Both the position numbers and the translations under genes were made by a program. A stretch of 38,648 nt of DNA from assembly GCA_003137135.1 (NCBI GenBank), contig PLFB01000108.1, positions 4,459-43,106 of the forward strand. The letters run 5' to 3'. Source of the stretch: Acetobacteraceae bacterium (GTDB taxonomy: Bacteria; Pseudomonadota; Alphaproteobacteria; Acetobacterales; Acetobacteraceae). This document shows positions 19,203 through 28,924 of the stretch, piece by piece (within the stretch, counting starts at the first letter, position 1; every line of letters begins with the position of its first letter). The notes beneath the pieces were generated by a model. That model had not been told where the DNA came from. It was given only the letters and a program-made list of their open reading frames with translations, and did no database searches.

Positions 19203-20350
19203 AATACCGCCATCAGGCCGGTGAGGGCTGCGTCCAGGCTGGCCAGGTCGTGCCCCGGCGCGAAAACGTCCAGGTGGGGCAGCGCCTCACGCATGCCGCG
19301 CGCCGCCGGCGTGTAGCCGGGCACGGCTCTGAGCGGGTTGATCCACAGGATTCGCCGCGCGCGGCCGGCGAGCGCGCGCAGTTCGCGGCCCAGCACCCCC
19401 GGCTCGCCCGTGTCGTAGCCGTCGCTGGCGATGATCACCGCGGTGCGGGCGTGCACCAGGCGCGCGGCGAATTGCCGGTTGAACGCGGCCAGGCATTCGC
19501 CGATGCGCGTGCCGCCGGCCCAGCCGGCGGAGAGCATCGCCAGACGCTCCTGCGCGCGCCAGGGGTCGGGGTCGGCCAGCGCGTCCGACACATGCGTCAG
19601 ATGCGTGTGGTAGAGGAACACGTGAATATCCGTGAGTTCCGCCGCGAGCGCGCGGGCGACGCGCAGGTAGAAGAAACTGTAGAGCGACATCGACCGGCTG
19701 ACATCGAGCAGCAGAATGATGCGGGGCCGCACCCGCCGCGGCGCGCGGAAATGCAGTTGTGCCGTCGCGCCGCCGGCGCCCACCGCGCGCCTGAAAGTGC
19801 GGCGCATGTCCAGCCGCCGCCCGGCTTTGTCCGCGTGCTCCCGCCGGGTTTTCAGGCGCTGCAGCCGGCGCGCGAAATGGCGGATGACAGCCTCGATCGC
19901 GCGGGTCTGGTCCGGGTCCGTCAGCGTGCGGAAATCCGCGGTTCCCAGGGTTTTGGCCGCCGAAGCGCCCTCCTTGGCGGTGCTGTCGCCGGCCGCGCCT
20001 GCTGCATCGGGGCCGTGCTGCAAAACCGGGCCGGCCTTGCCGCCGGATTGTTGCGCGCCGCCGTGCTCGACGGTGCTACCGCCGCCAGTGCGGGTTTCCA
20101 GCGCCTTTTGCCGGTTCGGGCGCCGCCAGTAGGAGTCAAAAAGGTCATCGAAGCGGTGCCACTCCTCGGCGCGCGCGCAGAGCAGGCCGCGCCAGCCGTC
20201 GCGCAGCGCGGTATGCGAGAGCACGCCTAGGCGCTCAGCCACATGCAGCGCGTCCTCGGATTCGGTGATGCCCACGGCAAAACCGTTTTCGCGCATCGTG
20301 GCGACGAAGCCGGTGATTTTGGCGAACAGGGCGTCTGGCGTATTGTTCAT
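19199..20350 (-). CDS. coxE: CoxE-like VWA domain protein
   Basis: RPRIILLLDVSRSMSLYSFFYLRVA (MIDAS DxSxS) and TRIGECLAAFNRQ; start MNNTPDALFAK at 20350. Confidence 0.88.
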   Translation of the reverse strand: MNNTPDALFAKITGFVATMRENGFAVGITESEDALHVAERLGVLSHTALRDGWRGLLCARAEEWHRFDDLFDSYWRRPNRQKALETRTGGGSTVEHGGAQQSGGKAGPVLQHGPDAAGAAGDSTAKEGASAAKTLGTADFRTLTDPDQTRAIEAVIRHFARRLQRLKTRREHADKAGRRLDMRRTFRRAVGAGGATAQLHFRAPRRVRPRIILLLDVSRSMSLYSFFYLRVARALAAELTDIHVFLYHTHLTHVSDALADPDPWRAQERLAMLSAGWAGGTRIGECLAAFNRQFAARLVHARTAVIIASDGYDTGEPGVLGRELRALAGRARRILWINPLRAVPGYTPAARGMREALPHLDVFAPGHDLASLDAALTGLMAVL

Positions 20351-20352
20351 CG

Positions 20353-21243
20353 CTACCCTGCCGCCGCCATCAGGCGGCCTATGGTGGGCTGGTCGATGGC
20401 CAAACAATCTTCCCGGGTTTTCAGCAGCGTCGCCAGGGAATCCGCGATCTGTTCGGCGCTGGCATCCTGCAGGGCCGAGAGGCCGAGGCCGAGCAGGGAC
20501 GCCGCCCAGTCCAGCGTTTCGGCGATGCCTGGCTTCTTTTTCAGGTCGAACCGGCGCAGGCTTTGCACGAATTCCACCACCTGCCCCGCCAGCCGCGCCG
20601 GAATGTTGGGCACGCGCGTCCGCAAAATCGCCAGCTCCTTCTCGAAGCTGGGATAATCCAGAAAATGGTACAGGCAGCGCCGGCGCAGCGCGTCCGAGAG
20701 GTCGCGCGTGCCGTTCGAGGTCAGGACGACGAAGGGGATGCTGGTCGCGGTGATGGTGCCAAGCTCGGGGATGCTGAGCTGGTAGTCGGAGAGCAGTTCC
20801 AGCAGAAACGCCTCGAACGCCGCGTCGGCACGGTCGATTTCGTCGATCAGCAGCACCGGCGGCGCGGCTTGCGTCAGCGCTTCCAGCAGCGGGCGCTTCA
20901 GCAGGTATTTTTCGGAAAACAGCTCGTCATCGGGCAGCGTGGCGGCGGGGCCGACGGCCTCGGCGCGCTTGATGGCGAGGAGCTGGCGCTGAAAATTCCA
21001 CTCGTAGAGCGCGTTGTAGGTGTCGAGCCCTTCGTAGCATTGCAGGCGGATCAGGCGGGTGTTTTTGGCGCGCGCCAGGGCCTTGGCGATTTCGGTTTTG
21101 CCGACGCCGGGATCGCCTTCCACTAGCAGCGGGCGGCCGAGACTCTCCATCATCAGCATGGTCACCGCCAGGCCGCGCTCCGCCACGTAGCCCGACTGCA
21201 GCAGTGTGGCGCGCAGCGCGGCGATGGCGGCGGCGGAGTCCAC
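20353..21243 (-). CDS. coxD: CoxD-like MoxR-type AAA+ ATPase
   Basis: VEGDPGVGKTEIAKALA Walker A, VLLIDEIDRAD Walker B; likely GTG start. Confidence 0.92.
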   Translation of the reverse strand: MDSAAAIAALRATLLQSGYVAERGLAVTMLMMESLGRPLLVEGDPGVGKTEIAKALARAKNTRLIRLQCYEGLDTYNALYEWNFQRQLLAIKRAEAVGPAATLPDDELFSEKYLLKRPLLEALTQAAPPVLLIDEIDRADAAFEAFLLELLSDYQLSIPELGTITATSIPFVVLTSNGTRDLSDALRRRCLYHFLDYPSFEKELAILRTRVPNIPARLAGQVVEFVQSLRRFDLKKKPGIAETLDWAASLLGLGLSALQDASAEQIADSLATLLKTREDCLAIDQPTIGRLMAAAG

Positions 21244-21249
21244 GATCCG

Positions 21250-21858
21250 TTAGCTGGGCTTGCCGTGGCCGCGCAGCCCGGCGAACCAGTCCCGGATGAG
21301 GGCCCAGATGAAGGCGGCGGCGTTGAATTTTTGCTCCACCGGTGCGGCGGTCATGACCGGCGGCGGCGGCGCGTCCGCGGCGGCCCGGGCGAGTGCGGCC
21401 TGCACCTCCTGCGCCTTGATCAGCACATTCGCGAAAAAGATTTTTAGCAACTGATCGGTGGCGGCGTTCATCAGCCGCGAGCCGAAGGCGGCGACCTTGC
21501 CGGTGACGTTGACCACCGAAACGCCGGAAAGCTCGCAGGTATCGCCGCCGGTATCCTTCACCACCGCGTGCAAATCCAGCGAGGCGCCGGAGCCGCTGCC
21601 GGTATCCGAGCCCTTGCCGATGATGTGGATGCTGCGGGCCGTTTCATCTTGCGCGAGAACTTCCAACTCGCCCTTGAAGGAGACGGTTGCGGGGCCGAGT
21701 TTGACCGTGATCGCGCCTTTGTAATGCGTGGCGTCGATGCGCTCGGTGATTTTAGCGCCGGGCATGCAGGACGCCATGGTTTCGATATTTTCCACCAGCT
21801 TCCAACCCGCGCCGGCGGAGACCGGCAGCGCCAAGGATTTTTCCAGTTCGATTTTCAT
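21250..21858 (-). CDS. coxG: CO dehydrogenase subunit G (CoxG, SRPBCC)
   Basis: AWKLVENIETMASCMPGAKITERID...VKLGPATVSFKGE; ATGA overlap with coxL. Confidence 0.9.
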   Translation of the reverse strand: MKIELEKSLALPVSAGAGWKLVENIETMASCMPGAKITERIDATHYKGAITVKLGPATVSFKGELEVLAQDETARSIHIIGKGSDTGSGSGASLDLHAVVKDTGGDTCELSGVSVVNVTGKVAAFGSRLMNAATDQLLKIFFANVLIKAQEVQAALARAAADAPPPPVMTAAPVEQKFNAAAFIWALIRDWFAGLRGHGKPS

Positions 21859-24263
21859 GCGGTCAGGCCAAGGGATTTCGCATGTTGCCAGACTCTGAAA
21901 CTGTTGTAGGGCATGTTGAAATGCGTGGTGCCGAGATGCGCGAAGGCATCAACCATCGCGCTGGAGAAGCAGGGGATGGAGCCGACATGCGGCGATTCCG
22001 CGACACCCTTGGCGCCGATCGGGTGGTGCGGGCTGGGTGTGACGGTGAAATCGGTTTCCCAGTGCGGGGTTTCCTGGGAGGTGGGCAAAAAATAGTCCAT
22101 CAGCGTGCCGCCGAGCACGTTGCCCTGCTCGTCATACGGCAGTTCCTGGCCCATCGCGACGGCAAAGCCTTCGGTGAGGCCGCCATGAATCTGGCCCTCG
22201 ATGATCATCGGGTTGATCCGCGTGCCGCAGTCATCCAGCGCGTAGAAGCGGCGCACTTTGGTCTCGCCGGTCTTTTTGGTTATGTCCAGCACGCACACAT
22301 ACGCGCCAAACGGGAAGGTGAAGTTCGGCGGGTCGTAATAATCGACCGCCTCCAGCCCCATCTCCATCCCTTCCGGCACGTTGTTATAGGCGGCCCAGGC
22401 GATTTCCTTCATCGTCTTGCCCCGTGCCGGATCGCCTTTGACCTTGAACTGATCGAGATCGAATTCGAGATCATCGGGTGCGACCTCCAGCAGATGCGCC
22501 GCGATTTTTCTCGCCTTTTCACGAATTTTGCGCGCGGCGCGGGCGGTGGCGGCACCCGCCACCGGGGTCGAGCGCGAGCCATAGGTTCCCAGTCCGTAGG
22601 GGGCGGTGGACGTATCGCCCTCCTCCACGGCGATTTGCGAAGCCGCAATGCCCGCCTCGCTCGCGATAATCTGCGCGTAGGTGGTCTGGTGCCCCTGGCC
22701 CTGGCTGATGCTGCCCATCCGCGCGATCGCCGAGCCGTCCGGATGGACGCGGATTTCGCAGCTATCGAACATGCCGATGCCCAGAATGTCGCAGTTTTTT
22801 GACGGCCCCGCGCCGACGATTTCGGTGAAGGTGGTGATGCCGATGCCCATCAGCGTCGGCGCGTTCGGGTCGGCGCGCAACGCGGCCTGCTCGGCGCGCA
22901 GCGCCTTGTAATCGACCGCCTCAAGAACCCTTTCGAGCGCCGGCGCGTAATTGCCGGAATCAAATTCCAGCCCGAGCGGCGAGAGGTATGGGAACTGCTC
23001 CGCCTGGATGAAGTTGCGGCGGCGGATTTCCGCCTTGTCGATATCCAGCCTCTGCGCCAGCACGTCGATCATGCGCTCGATCAGATAAACCGCCTCGGTC
23101 ACCCGGAACGAGCACCGGTAAGCCACGCCGCCCGGAAATTTGTTGGTGTAAACGCCATCAACCGAGACATGCGCGTTCGCGATGTCATAGGAACCGGTGC
23201 ATACGTGGAACATCCCGGCCGGCCACTTCGTCGGGTCCGCGCAGGCGTCGAACGCGCCGTGATCGGCGGTGACATTGACGCGCAGCGCGCGGATCTTGCC
23301 GTTCTTGTCCGCCGCCAGTTCGCCGGTCATCCAGTAGTCGCGCGCGAACGCCGTCGTGGTAAGGTTTTCGCTGCGCGACTCGATCCATTTCACCGGCCGG
23401 CCCAGCACGATGGAGGCCACGATCGCGCAGACATAGCCCGGATACACGCCCACCTTGTTGCCAAACCCGCCGCCAATGTCGGGCGAAATGATCCGGATTT
23501 TTGATTCCGGAATGCTGGAGAGCAGCCCGACAACCGTGCGCACCACGTGCGGCGCCTGGCTGGTGATCCACACCGTCAAATCCCCGCGGATTGCATCATA
23601 ATTCGCGACCGACCCGCACGTCTCCAGCGGGCAGGGATGCACGCGCGGATACAGCATGTCCTGCTTTACCGTCACCTCGGCATTCGCGAAGGCGCGGTCG
23701 GTCTTGTCCTTATCGCCGATCTGCCAGTTAAAAATATGATTGTGGTGTTTCCGGGCACCGTGCGCGCCGACGTTTTTACCATCCAGATCCGGCCGGATCA
23801 CCGGCGCATCCGGCGCCAGCGCCTTGAACGGATCGACCACCGCCGGCAACTCCTCATATTCCACTTCCACCAGATCCGCCGCGTCCGCCGCGGTGTAGCG
23901 GTCGTCGGCGACCACGAACGCGACTTCCTGATTCTGAAAACTCACTCGCCCATCGGCCAATACCGCCTGCACGTCGCCCGCCAGCGTGGGCATCCAATGC
24001 AGCTTTAGCGGCTTCAGATCCTCCGCCGTCAGCACGGCGTGCACACCGGGATGCGCTTTCGCCTTGGATGTATCAATCGAAACGATTTTGGCGTGCGCGT
24101 AGGGGCTGCGCACCATGACCCCGGAGAGCATTCCTGGCAGCTTGATGTCATCGACGTAGTTGCCCTTGCCCTGGATGAAGCGCGGGTCCTCACGCCGCTT
24201 GCGCGAGCAGCCGATGCCTTCGAGTTTTTCGAGCCTGGCGTGGGTTTCGATGTTGGTGTCCAT
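21855..24263 (-). CDS. coxL: Aerobic CO dehydrogenase large subunit, form I
   Basis: Mo-hydroxylase family; active-site loop GGVAYRCSFRVTEAVY (AYxCSFR, form I) at 23103-23123; start MDTNIETHARLE at 24263. Confidence 0.95.
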   Translation of the reverse strand: MDTNIETHARLEKLEGIGCSRKRREDPRFIQGKGNYVDDIKLPGMLSGVMVRSPYAHAKIVSIDTSKAKAHPGVHAVLTAEDLKPLKLHWMPTLAGDVQAVLADGRVSFQNQEVAFVVADDRYTAADAADLVEVEYEELPAVVDPFKALAPDAPVIRPDLDGKNVGAHGARKHHNHIFNWQIGDKDKTDRAFANAEVTVKQDMLYPRVHPCPLETCGSVANYDAIRGDLTVWITSQAPHVVRTVVGLLSSIPESKIRIISPDIGGGFGNKVGVYPGYVCAIVASIVLGRPVKWIESRSENLTTTAFARDYWMTGELAADKNGKIRALRVNVTADHGAFDACADPTKWPAGMFHVCTGSYDIANAHVSVDGVYTNKFPGGVAYRCSFRVTEAVYLIERMIDVLAQRLDIDKAEIRRRNFIQAEQFPYLSPLGLEFDSGNYAPALERVLEAVDYKALRAEQAALRADPNAPTLMGIGITTFTEIVGAGPSKNCDILGIGMFDSCEIRVHPDGSAIARMGSISQGQGHQTTYAQIIASEAGIAASQIAVEEGDTSTAPYGLGTYGSRSTPVAGAATARAARKIREKARKIAAHLLEVAPDDLEFDLDQFKVKGDPARGKTMKEIAWAAYNNVPEGMEMGLEAVDYYDPPNFTFPFGAYVCVLDITKKTGETKVRRFYALDDCGTRINPMIIEGQIHGGLTEGFAVAMGQELPYDEQGNVLGGTLMDYFLPTSQETPHWETDFTVTPSPHHPIGAKGVAESPHVGSIPCFSSAMVDAFAHLGTTHFNMPYNSFRVWQHAKSLGLTA

Positions 24264-24281
24264 GGGCGTTTGTTCCTCAAA

Positions 24282-24418
24282 AGAAAGAAGTTCTTTTTTG
24301 AAAAAAAGAACCAAAAAACTTTTTATTAATTTGGGCCGCTGGCGGTGAGACCAGCACGGTATAAGTTAGCAAAAAGTTTTTTGCTTCTTTTTTTCAAAAA
24401 AGAAGTGCTTGCTTACTT
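24282..24418. repeat. Nested-palindrome element E5, between coxS and coxL
   Basis: AAGAAAGAAGTTCTTTTTTgAAAAAAAGAACCAAAAAACTTTTTATTAATT...AGCAAAAAGTTTTTTGCTTCTTTTTTTCAAAAAAGAAGTGCTTGCTTAC. Confidence 0.88.
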
Positions 24419-24420
24419 TT

Positions 24421-24930
24421 CTACTCCGCCAGCACCGGATGCGACGTCGCCACCGTCTCCCCCCGCATTTTCGCGGCGGCGTACTGGATCGACTTGACAA
24501 TGTTCTGGTAGCCCGTGCAGCGGCACAGATTGCCCGCCATCCAGAACCGGATGTCTGCCTCCGTCGGGCTCGGATTTTCCTGCAGCAGCCGGTACGCGCG
24601 GGTAATCATCCCGGGCGTACAGAAGCCGCATTGCAGGCCGTGTTCCTGGGAAAAGCCTTCCTGCAGCGGGTGCAGCGCGCCGGCTTTGGCAAAACCTTCG
24701 ATGGTCAGCATCTCCGCACCGTCGCATTGCACGGTCAGCACCGTGCAGGCTTTTACCGAAAGCCCATCCAGATCGACGGTGCAGGCGCCGCAATGCGAGG
24801 TGTCGCAGCCGATATGCGGGCCGGTGGTGGCGAGTTTTTCGCGCAGCGTGTGGATCAGCAATTCCCGCGGCTCTACCAGCACATCGACCGGCGATCCGTT
24901 AAGCGTAAAACTAACGACCGTTTTGGCCAT
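24421..24930 (-). CDS. coxS: CO dehydrogenase small [2Fe-2S] subunit
   Basis: [16 protein letters not shown] and CGFCTPGMI...[10 protein letters not shown] [2Fe-2S] motifs. Confidence 0.95.
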   Translation of the reverse strand: MAKTVVSFTLNGSPVDVLVEPRELLIHTLREKLATTGPHIGCDTSHCGACTVDLDGLSVKACTVLTVQCDGAEMLTIEGFAKAGALHPLQEGFSQEHGLQCGFCTPGMITRAYRLLQENPSPTEADIRFWMAGNLCRCTGYQNIVKSIQYAAAKMRGETVATSHPVLAE

Positions 24931-24944
24931 TTTTATAGTCCTCC

Positions 24945-25808
24945 CTATTTTACGCGCGAAAGCGCCAGGCGCAGCGCCCGTTCCACCATTTGTCCCGCCA
25001 TCGCGGTCTTGTATTCCTCATCGCCGCGCAAATCCGCCGCGGGTTCGCAAATCGCCATCGCCTTGGCCGCGGCTTGCGCGATCGCGGCCTCATCCACCGC
25101 CGTGCCCAGCAGCGCCTGTGCGGCGTCATGCGCGTTGAGCGCCGTTGGCCCGACATTCGTCAGCCCGATGCGCGCCGCCGCGCAGGTTCCATCCTTCATC
25201 CGCAACACCACGGCGGCGGCGGCCGTCGCATAATCCCCGGTCTTGCGCTTGAGCTTCGCATACGCCGCACCGGTCCCTGGCCCAGGAACGGGAATGCGGA
25301 TCTGCGTCATCACTTCGCCTGGCGCCATCGCGGTTTCGAACGTGCCCAGGAAAAAATCCGCCGCCTGCACCACCCGCTCCCCGCCGGCGCCGGCCAGCAC
25401 GAACGCCGCGTCCAGCGCCAGCATCACCGCCGGGTGGTCATTGCCGGGGTCGCCATGCGAGATATCCCCGCCGATCGTGCCCTTATAGCGCACCTGCGGG
25501 TCCGCGATCTGGCGGGCCGCCTCCACCAGCAGCGGCACATGCTCCGCCACGAGCGCCGAAAAGATCAGCTCATTCTCGGTCGTCATCGCGCCGATGCGGA
25601 TTTCGCCGCCCTCCAGCGCGATCCCTTTGAGCGACGCGACCTTGCGCAGATCGATCACATGCGCCGGCCCGGCAAAGCGCAGCTTCATCATCGGCAGCAG
25701 GCTATGCCCACCGGCCAGCAGTTTCGCTTCGTCGCCGTATTTATCCAATAGCGCGATCACGTCCGGCAGCGCGGACGGCGCGTGGTATTCGAATGGGCGC
25801 GGTATCAT
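24945..25808 (-). CDS. coxM: CO dehydrogenase FAD-binding medium subunit
   Basis: [21 protein letters not shown]...[29 protein letters not shown]. Confidence 0.95.
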   Translation of the reverse strand: MIPRPFEYHAPSALPDVIALLDKYGDEAKLLAGGHSLLPMMKLRFAGPAHVIDLRKVASLKGIALEGGEIRIGAMTTENELIFSALVAEHVPLLVEAARQIADPQVRYKGTIGGDISHGDPGNDHPAVMLALDAAFVLAGAGGERVVQAADFFLGTFETAMAPGEVMTQIRIPVPGPGTGAAYAKLKRKTGDYATAAAAVVLRMKDGTCAAARIGLTNVGPTALNAHDAAQALLGTAVDEAAIAQAAAKAMAICEPAADLRGDEEYKTAMAGQMVERALRLALSRVK

Positions 25809-26096
25809 GACCTTATCTCCCGTTTTCTTCTTGCGTCCGCCAGCCAAATACGCCGGTGACCCGGATGGATCATCGGCGCCGCCGGTGCGAACGTTGAAAC
25901 ATTACGGTAAGCGGAAGCCCCCCGCCTGGCAACACAAAATGCGCGAGCCGCCCTTTCGGCGGCCTGAAGCAGCCGGCCCAGCGCCTGGACGCCGGCGGCG
26001 CCATTCGCGCTGCTGGAAATTGGGTGTAGTCTTGGCCCGGCCGGATCCGCAGAATCTGGCGATGACAAGGAAACGCCAGAACCCAAGGAGCAACCC

Positions 26097-26840
26097 ATGC
26101 CCAGCCGCAACGCGAGTGTCGCCATCGTCGGCGCCGGAGACTTCATCGGCGCCGCCATAGCCCGCCGCTTCGCCGCCGAGGGTTTTCAGGTGCATGGCGG
26201 CCGGCGGCAGGGCGAGAAACTTGCCCCGCTCGCCGCGGAAATCGCCGAAGCCGGCGGCATGTTTCATGGTCACACGTTGGATGCGCGCGAAGCAAGCCAG
26301 GTGGCCGCCTTCCTGGCGGCGGCCGATGAGTCTGGGCCGCTGGAAGCCTGCATTTTCAACGTCGGCGCCAATGTCAACTTTCCGGTGCTTGAGACCACCG
26401 AGCGCGTGTTCCGCAAGGTTTGGGAAATGGCCTGTCTCGCCGGTTTTTTGACCGGGCGGGAAGCGGCGCGCCGCATGCTCGCGCATGGCGGCGGCTCGAT
26501 CTTCTTTACCGGCGCCACCGCCTCGATGCGCGGCGGCAAGGGCTACGCGGCGTTCGCCGCCGCGAAGGCCGGCCTGCGCGCCGTGGCGCAGTCGATGGCG
26601 CGCGAACTGGCGCCGCGAAACATTCACGTCGCGCATCTGGTGATCGACGCCGGCGTGGACACCGCCTGGGTGCGCGAGCGCATCGCCGCCAGCCGGGGCG
26701 CCGAGGCGGCGGCCGGCCTGGCCCCCGACACGCTGATGAACCCGGCCTCGATCGCGGAGACCTATTGGCAGCTGCACCGCCAGCCGCGCGACGCCTGGAC
26801 CCACGAACTCGACTTGCGCCCCTACGGCGAGACCTGGTGA
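26097..26840 (+). CDS. SDR-family oxidoreductase
   Basis: NASVAIVGAGDFIGAAIARRFAAEGFQV nucleotide-binding start; YAAFAAAKAGLRA. Confidence 0.88.
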   Translation: MPSRNASVAIVGAGDFIGAAIARRFAAEGFQVHGGRRQGEKLAPLAAEIAEAGGMFHGHTLDAREASQVAAFLAAADESGPLEACIFNVGANVNFPVLETTERVFRKVWEMACLAGFLTGREAARRMLAHGGGSIFFTGATASMRGGKGYAAFAAAKAGLRAVAQSMARELAPRNIHVAHLVIDAGVDTAWVRERIAASRGAEAAAGLAPDTLMNPASIAETYWQLHRQPRDAWTHELDLRPYGETW

Positions 26841-26848
26841 GGCGCGCC

Positions 26849-27499
26849 ATGGAAAACCCGGTTTTTTACTTCGACTTCGGCAGCCCCAACGCCTATCTGG
26901 CGTGCCGCGTGCTGCCCGGCATCGAGGCCCGCACGGGAGCGCGCTTCCGGCACGTGCCGGTGCTGCTCGGCGGGTTGTTCAAGCTCACCGGCAATCAGTC
27001 GCCGATCACCGCCTATGCCGGCATCCCCCACAAGCTGGCCTATCAGCATCTCGAAATCAGGCGCTTCGTCGCGCGATACGGGCTGACCGCTTTCCGCATG
27101 AACCCGCATTTTCCGGTGAACACGCTGATGCTGATGCGCGGCGCGGTGGCCGCCGAGGCCGAAAATTGCGCCGCCGCGTACAACGAGGCGATGTTCCACT
27201 TCATGTGGGAGGAACCACGCAAGCTGGACGATCCGGCGGTGCTCCAGCAGACCCTGATCGATGCCGGCCTGCCGGCCGAGCGTTTGCTGGCGCGCGCGCA
27301 GGAGCAGGAGATCAAGGACCGCCTGGCCGCCAACACGCGCGAAGCCTATGACCACGGCGCCTTCGGCATCCCGAGTTTTCTGGTTGGAAAAGAACTCTAT
27401 TTCGGGAAGGACCGATTGCAAGACATCGAGGAAGAACTCAGGGCTAAAACGGCCCAGCCGGCCGAACGTTCGGCCGCCGGGCCCGTCGGCAGCGAGTAA
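26849..27499 (+). CDS. 2-hydroxychromene-2-carboxylate isomerase / DsbA-like kappa-GST family
   Basis: VFYFDFGSPNAYLACRVLPGIEARTGARFRHVPVLLGGLFK ... GAFGIPSFLVGKELYFGKDRL. Confidence 0.92.
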   Translation: MENPVFYFDFGSPNAYLACRVLPGIEARTGARFRHVPVLLGGLFKLTGNQSPITAYAGIPHKLAYQHLEIRRFVARYGLTAFRMNPHFPVNTLMLMRGAVAAEAENCAAAYNEAMFHFMWEEPRKLDDPAVLQQTLIDAGLPAERLLARAQEQEIKDRLAANTREAYDHGAFGIPSFLVGKELYFGKDRLQDIEEELRAKTAQPAERSAAGPVGSE

Positions 27500-27656
27500 G
27501 AAAGCAGTTACTTTTTTTGAAAAAAAAGTAACCAAAAAAACTTTTGATCCCCCGGCCTTTGAGCGGCCATACTGTGGCCGCTCAAAGGCCGGGGAATAAA
27601 AAGTTTTTTGCGGACCGCGGCGGCGGCCGGCTTTTTTTCAAAAAAGCGACCGCTTG
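27500..27656. repeat. Nested-palindrome element E6 (between convergent genes)
   Basis: GTTAC-type left hairpin, perfect core CCCCGGCCTTTGAGCGGCCA-TACTG-TGGCCGCTCAAAGGCCGGGG, GCGGTCGC-type right hairpin. Confidence 0.92.
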
Positions 27657-27661
27657 AACCA

Positions 27662-28468
27662 CTAAACCGGCTTCGACATCGACTTAACCATAGACGTCAC
27701 TACGCGCCTAGGCGCGAAGCGCACGCTTTGGGCCATCAGCCAGTTCATCGCGCCAGGGATGACGACGCGTTCGCCATTTTGCATCGCGCGATAGCCGATG
27801 GCGGCTACCGATTCCGCGGTGGGGAGTTTTTTGCCTTTCACCAGCCCCGAGTTGTGCATGTTGGCGCGATCCTGAAAGCCCGATGCCGTCGGTCCGGGGC
27901 AGAGCGCGGTGACGGTGACGCCGGTGCCTTCCAGCTCCGCGGCGATCGCCTCGGAAAAGCTCAGCACGAAAGCCTTTGTGGCGTAGTACACCGCCATATA
28001 AGGGCCGGGCTGGAACGCGGCGGTCGAGGCGGTGTTGAGGATTTTGCCCTTGTTCGCGAGGAGATCAGGTAAAAACAGTTTTGAGAGCACCACCACCGCC
28101 GTCATGTTGAGCTGCATCGAGGCGAGTTCGGTGGCGAGATCGCTGTTGGCAAATTCTCCGAAAGCGGCGTAGCCGGCGTTGTTGGCGAGCGCCGAAATCG
28201 CCAGCCCGCGGCTCCGGACATCTGCCACAAGCTGCCTCGCGCCGGCTTCGCTTTCAAGATCGGCGCCAATCACGGTTGCCGTTAGGCCATGGCGCCGCGT
28301 CAGTTCGGCGGCCAGCGATTCCATCGGCGCCACCGACCGGGCGGCGAGGATGACGTGGTAGCCGCCGGCGGCGAATTCTTCGGCCAGCGCCTTGCCGATG
28401 CCGGAGGAGGCGCCGGTGATGAGCGCGATTTTTTGACTGTTCACGGATTGCGACATGGGATTCTCCAT
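27662..28468 (-). CDS. SDR-family NAD(P)-dependent oxidoreductase
   Basis: IALITGASSGIGKALAEEFAAGGYHVILAAR; YMAVYYATKAFVLSFSEAIAAEL. Confidence 0.95.
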   Translation of the reverse strand: MENPMSQSVNSQKIALITGASSGIGKALAEEFAAGGYHVILAARSVAPMESLAAELTRRHGLTATVIGADLESEAGARQLVADVRSRGLAISALANNAGYAAFGEFANSDLATELASMQLNMTAVVVLSKLFLPDLLANKGKILNTASTAAFQPGPYMAVYYATKAFVLSFSEAIAAELEGTGVTVTALCPGPTASGFQDRANMHNSGLVKGKKLPTAESVAAIGYRAMQNGERVVIPGAMNWLMAQSVRFAPRRVVTSMVKSMSKPV

Positions 28469-28522
28469 AAGTTTAAACGCATAAACATTTCAAGCACAGC
28501 CTCGCCGGATTGGGCCCTCGTC

Positions 28523-28840
28523 TCACGTGCAGGACGCCTCTGCCTGCTCGACCAGACGGCGCAGATCGGCCAGCGCGTCATCGAGCGTGAGCGCGTAGAA
28601 ATTCTCCCGTGAAACCCGCTCCATCGCCACCAGTCCGGCCTGGCGCAGCACCTTGAGGTGATGCGAAATCGCCGGTCGCGAGAGCGCGATGCGCGCCGCG
28701 ATTTCGCTCACGTTCAGCCGTTCGGACGATGCCAGCAGCAAAATGATATCCTGCCGGAACGGATCGCCGAGTGCGGCGAAAACCGGCGCGCAGAGGCGGA
28801 AACTTTCCTGGACATCATCGAGGGTAACTTTGCGGGCCAA
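28523..28840 (-). CDS. ArsR-family HTH regulator
   Basis: FAALGDPFRQDIILLLASSERLNVSEIAARIALSRPAISHHLKVLRQAGLV. Confidence 0.93.
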   Translation of the reverse strand: MARKVTLDDVQESFRLCAPVFAALGDPFRQDIILLLASSERLNVSEIAARIALSRPAISHHLKVLRQAGLVAMERVSRENFYALTLDDALADLRRLVEQAEASCT

Positions 28841-28857
28841 GTCAAACTCCGTTCATC

Positions 28858-28875
28858 CGTTTAATCATATAAACG
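28858..28875. promoter_or_regulatory. Candidate ArsR operator palindrome
   Basis: CGTTTA-ATCATA-TAAACG immediately upstream of the arsR-like start. Confidence 0.5.
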
Positions 28876-28924
28876 TTTTCAGCCGCCGCCGCAAGATCGT
28901 GGCGCGGCCGAGCGAGCGCTTCGT

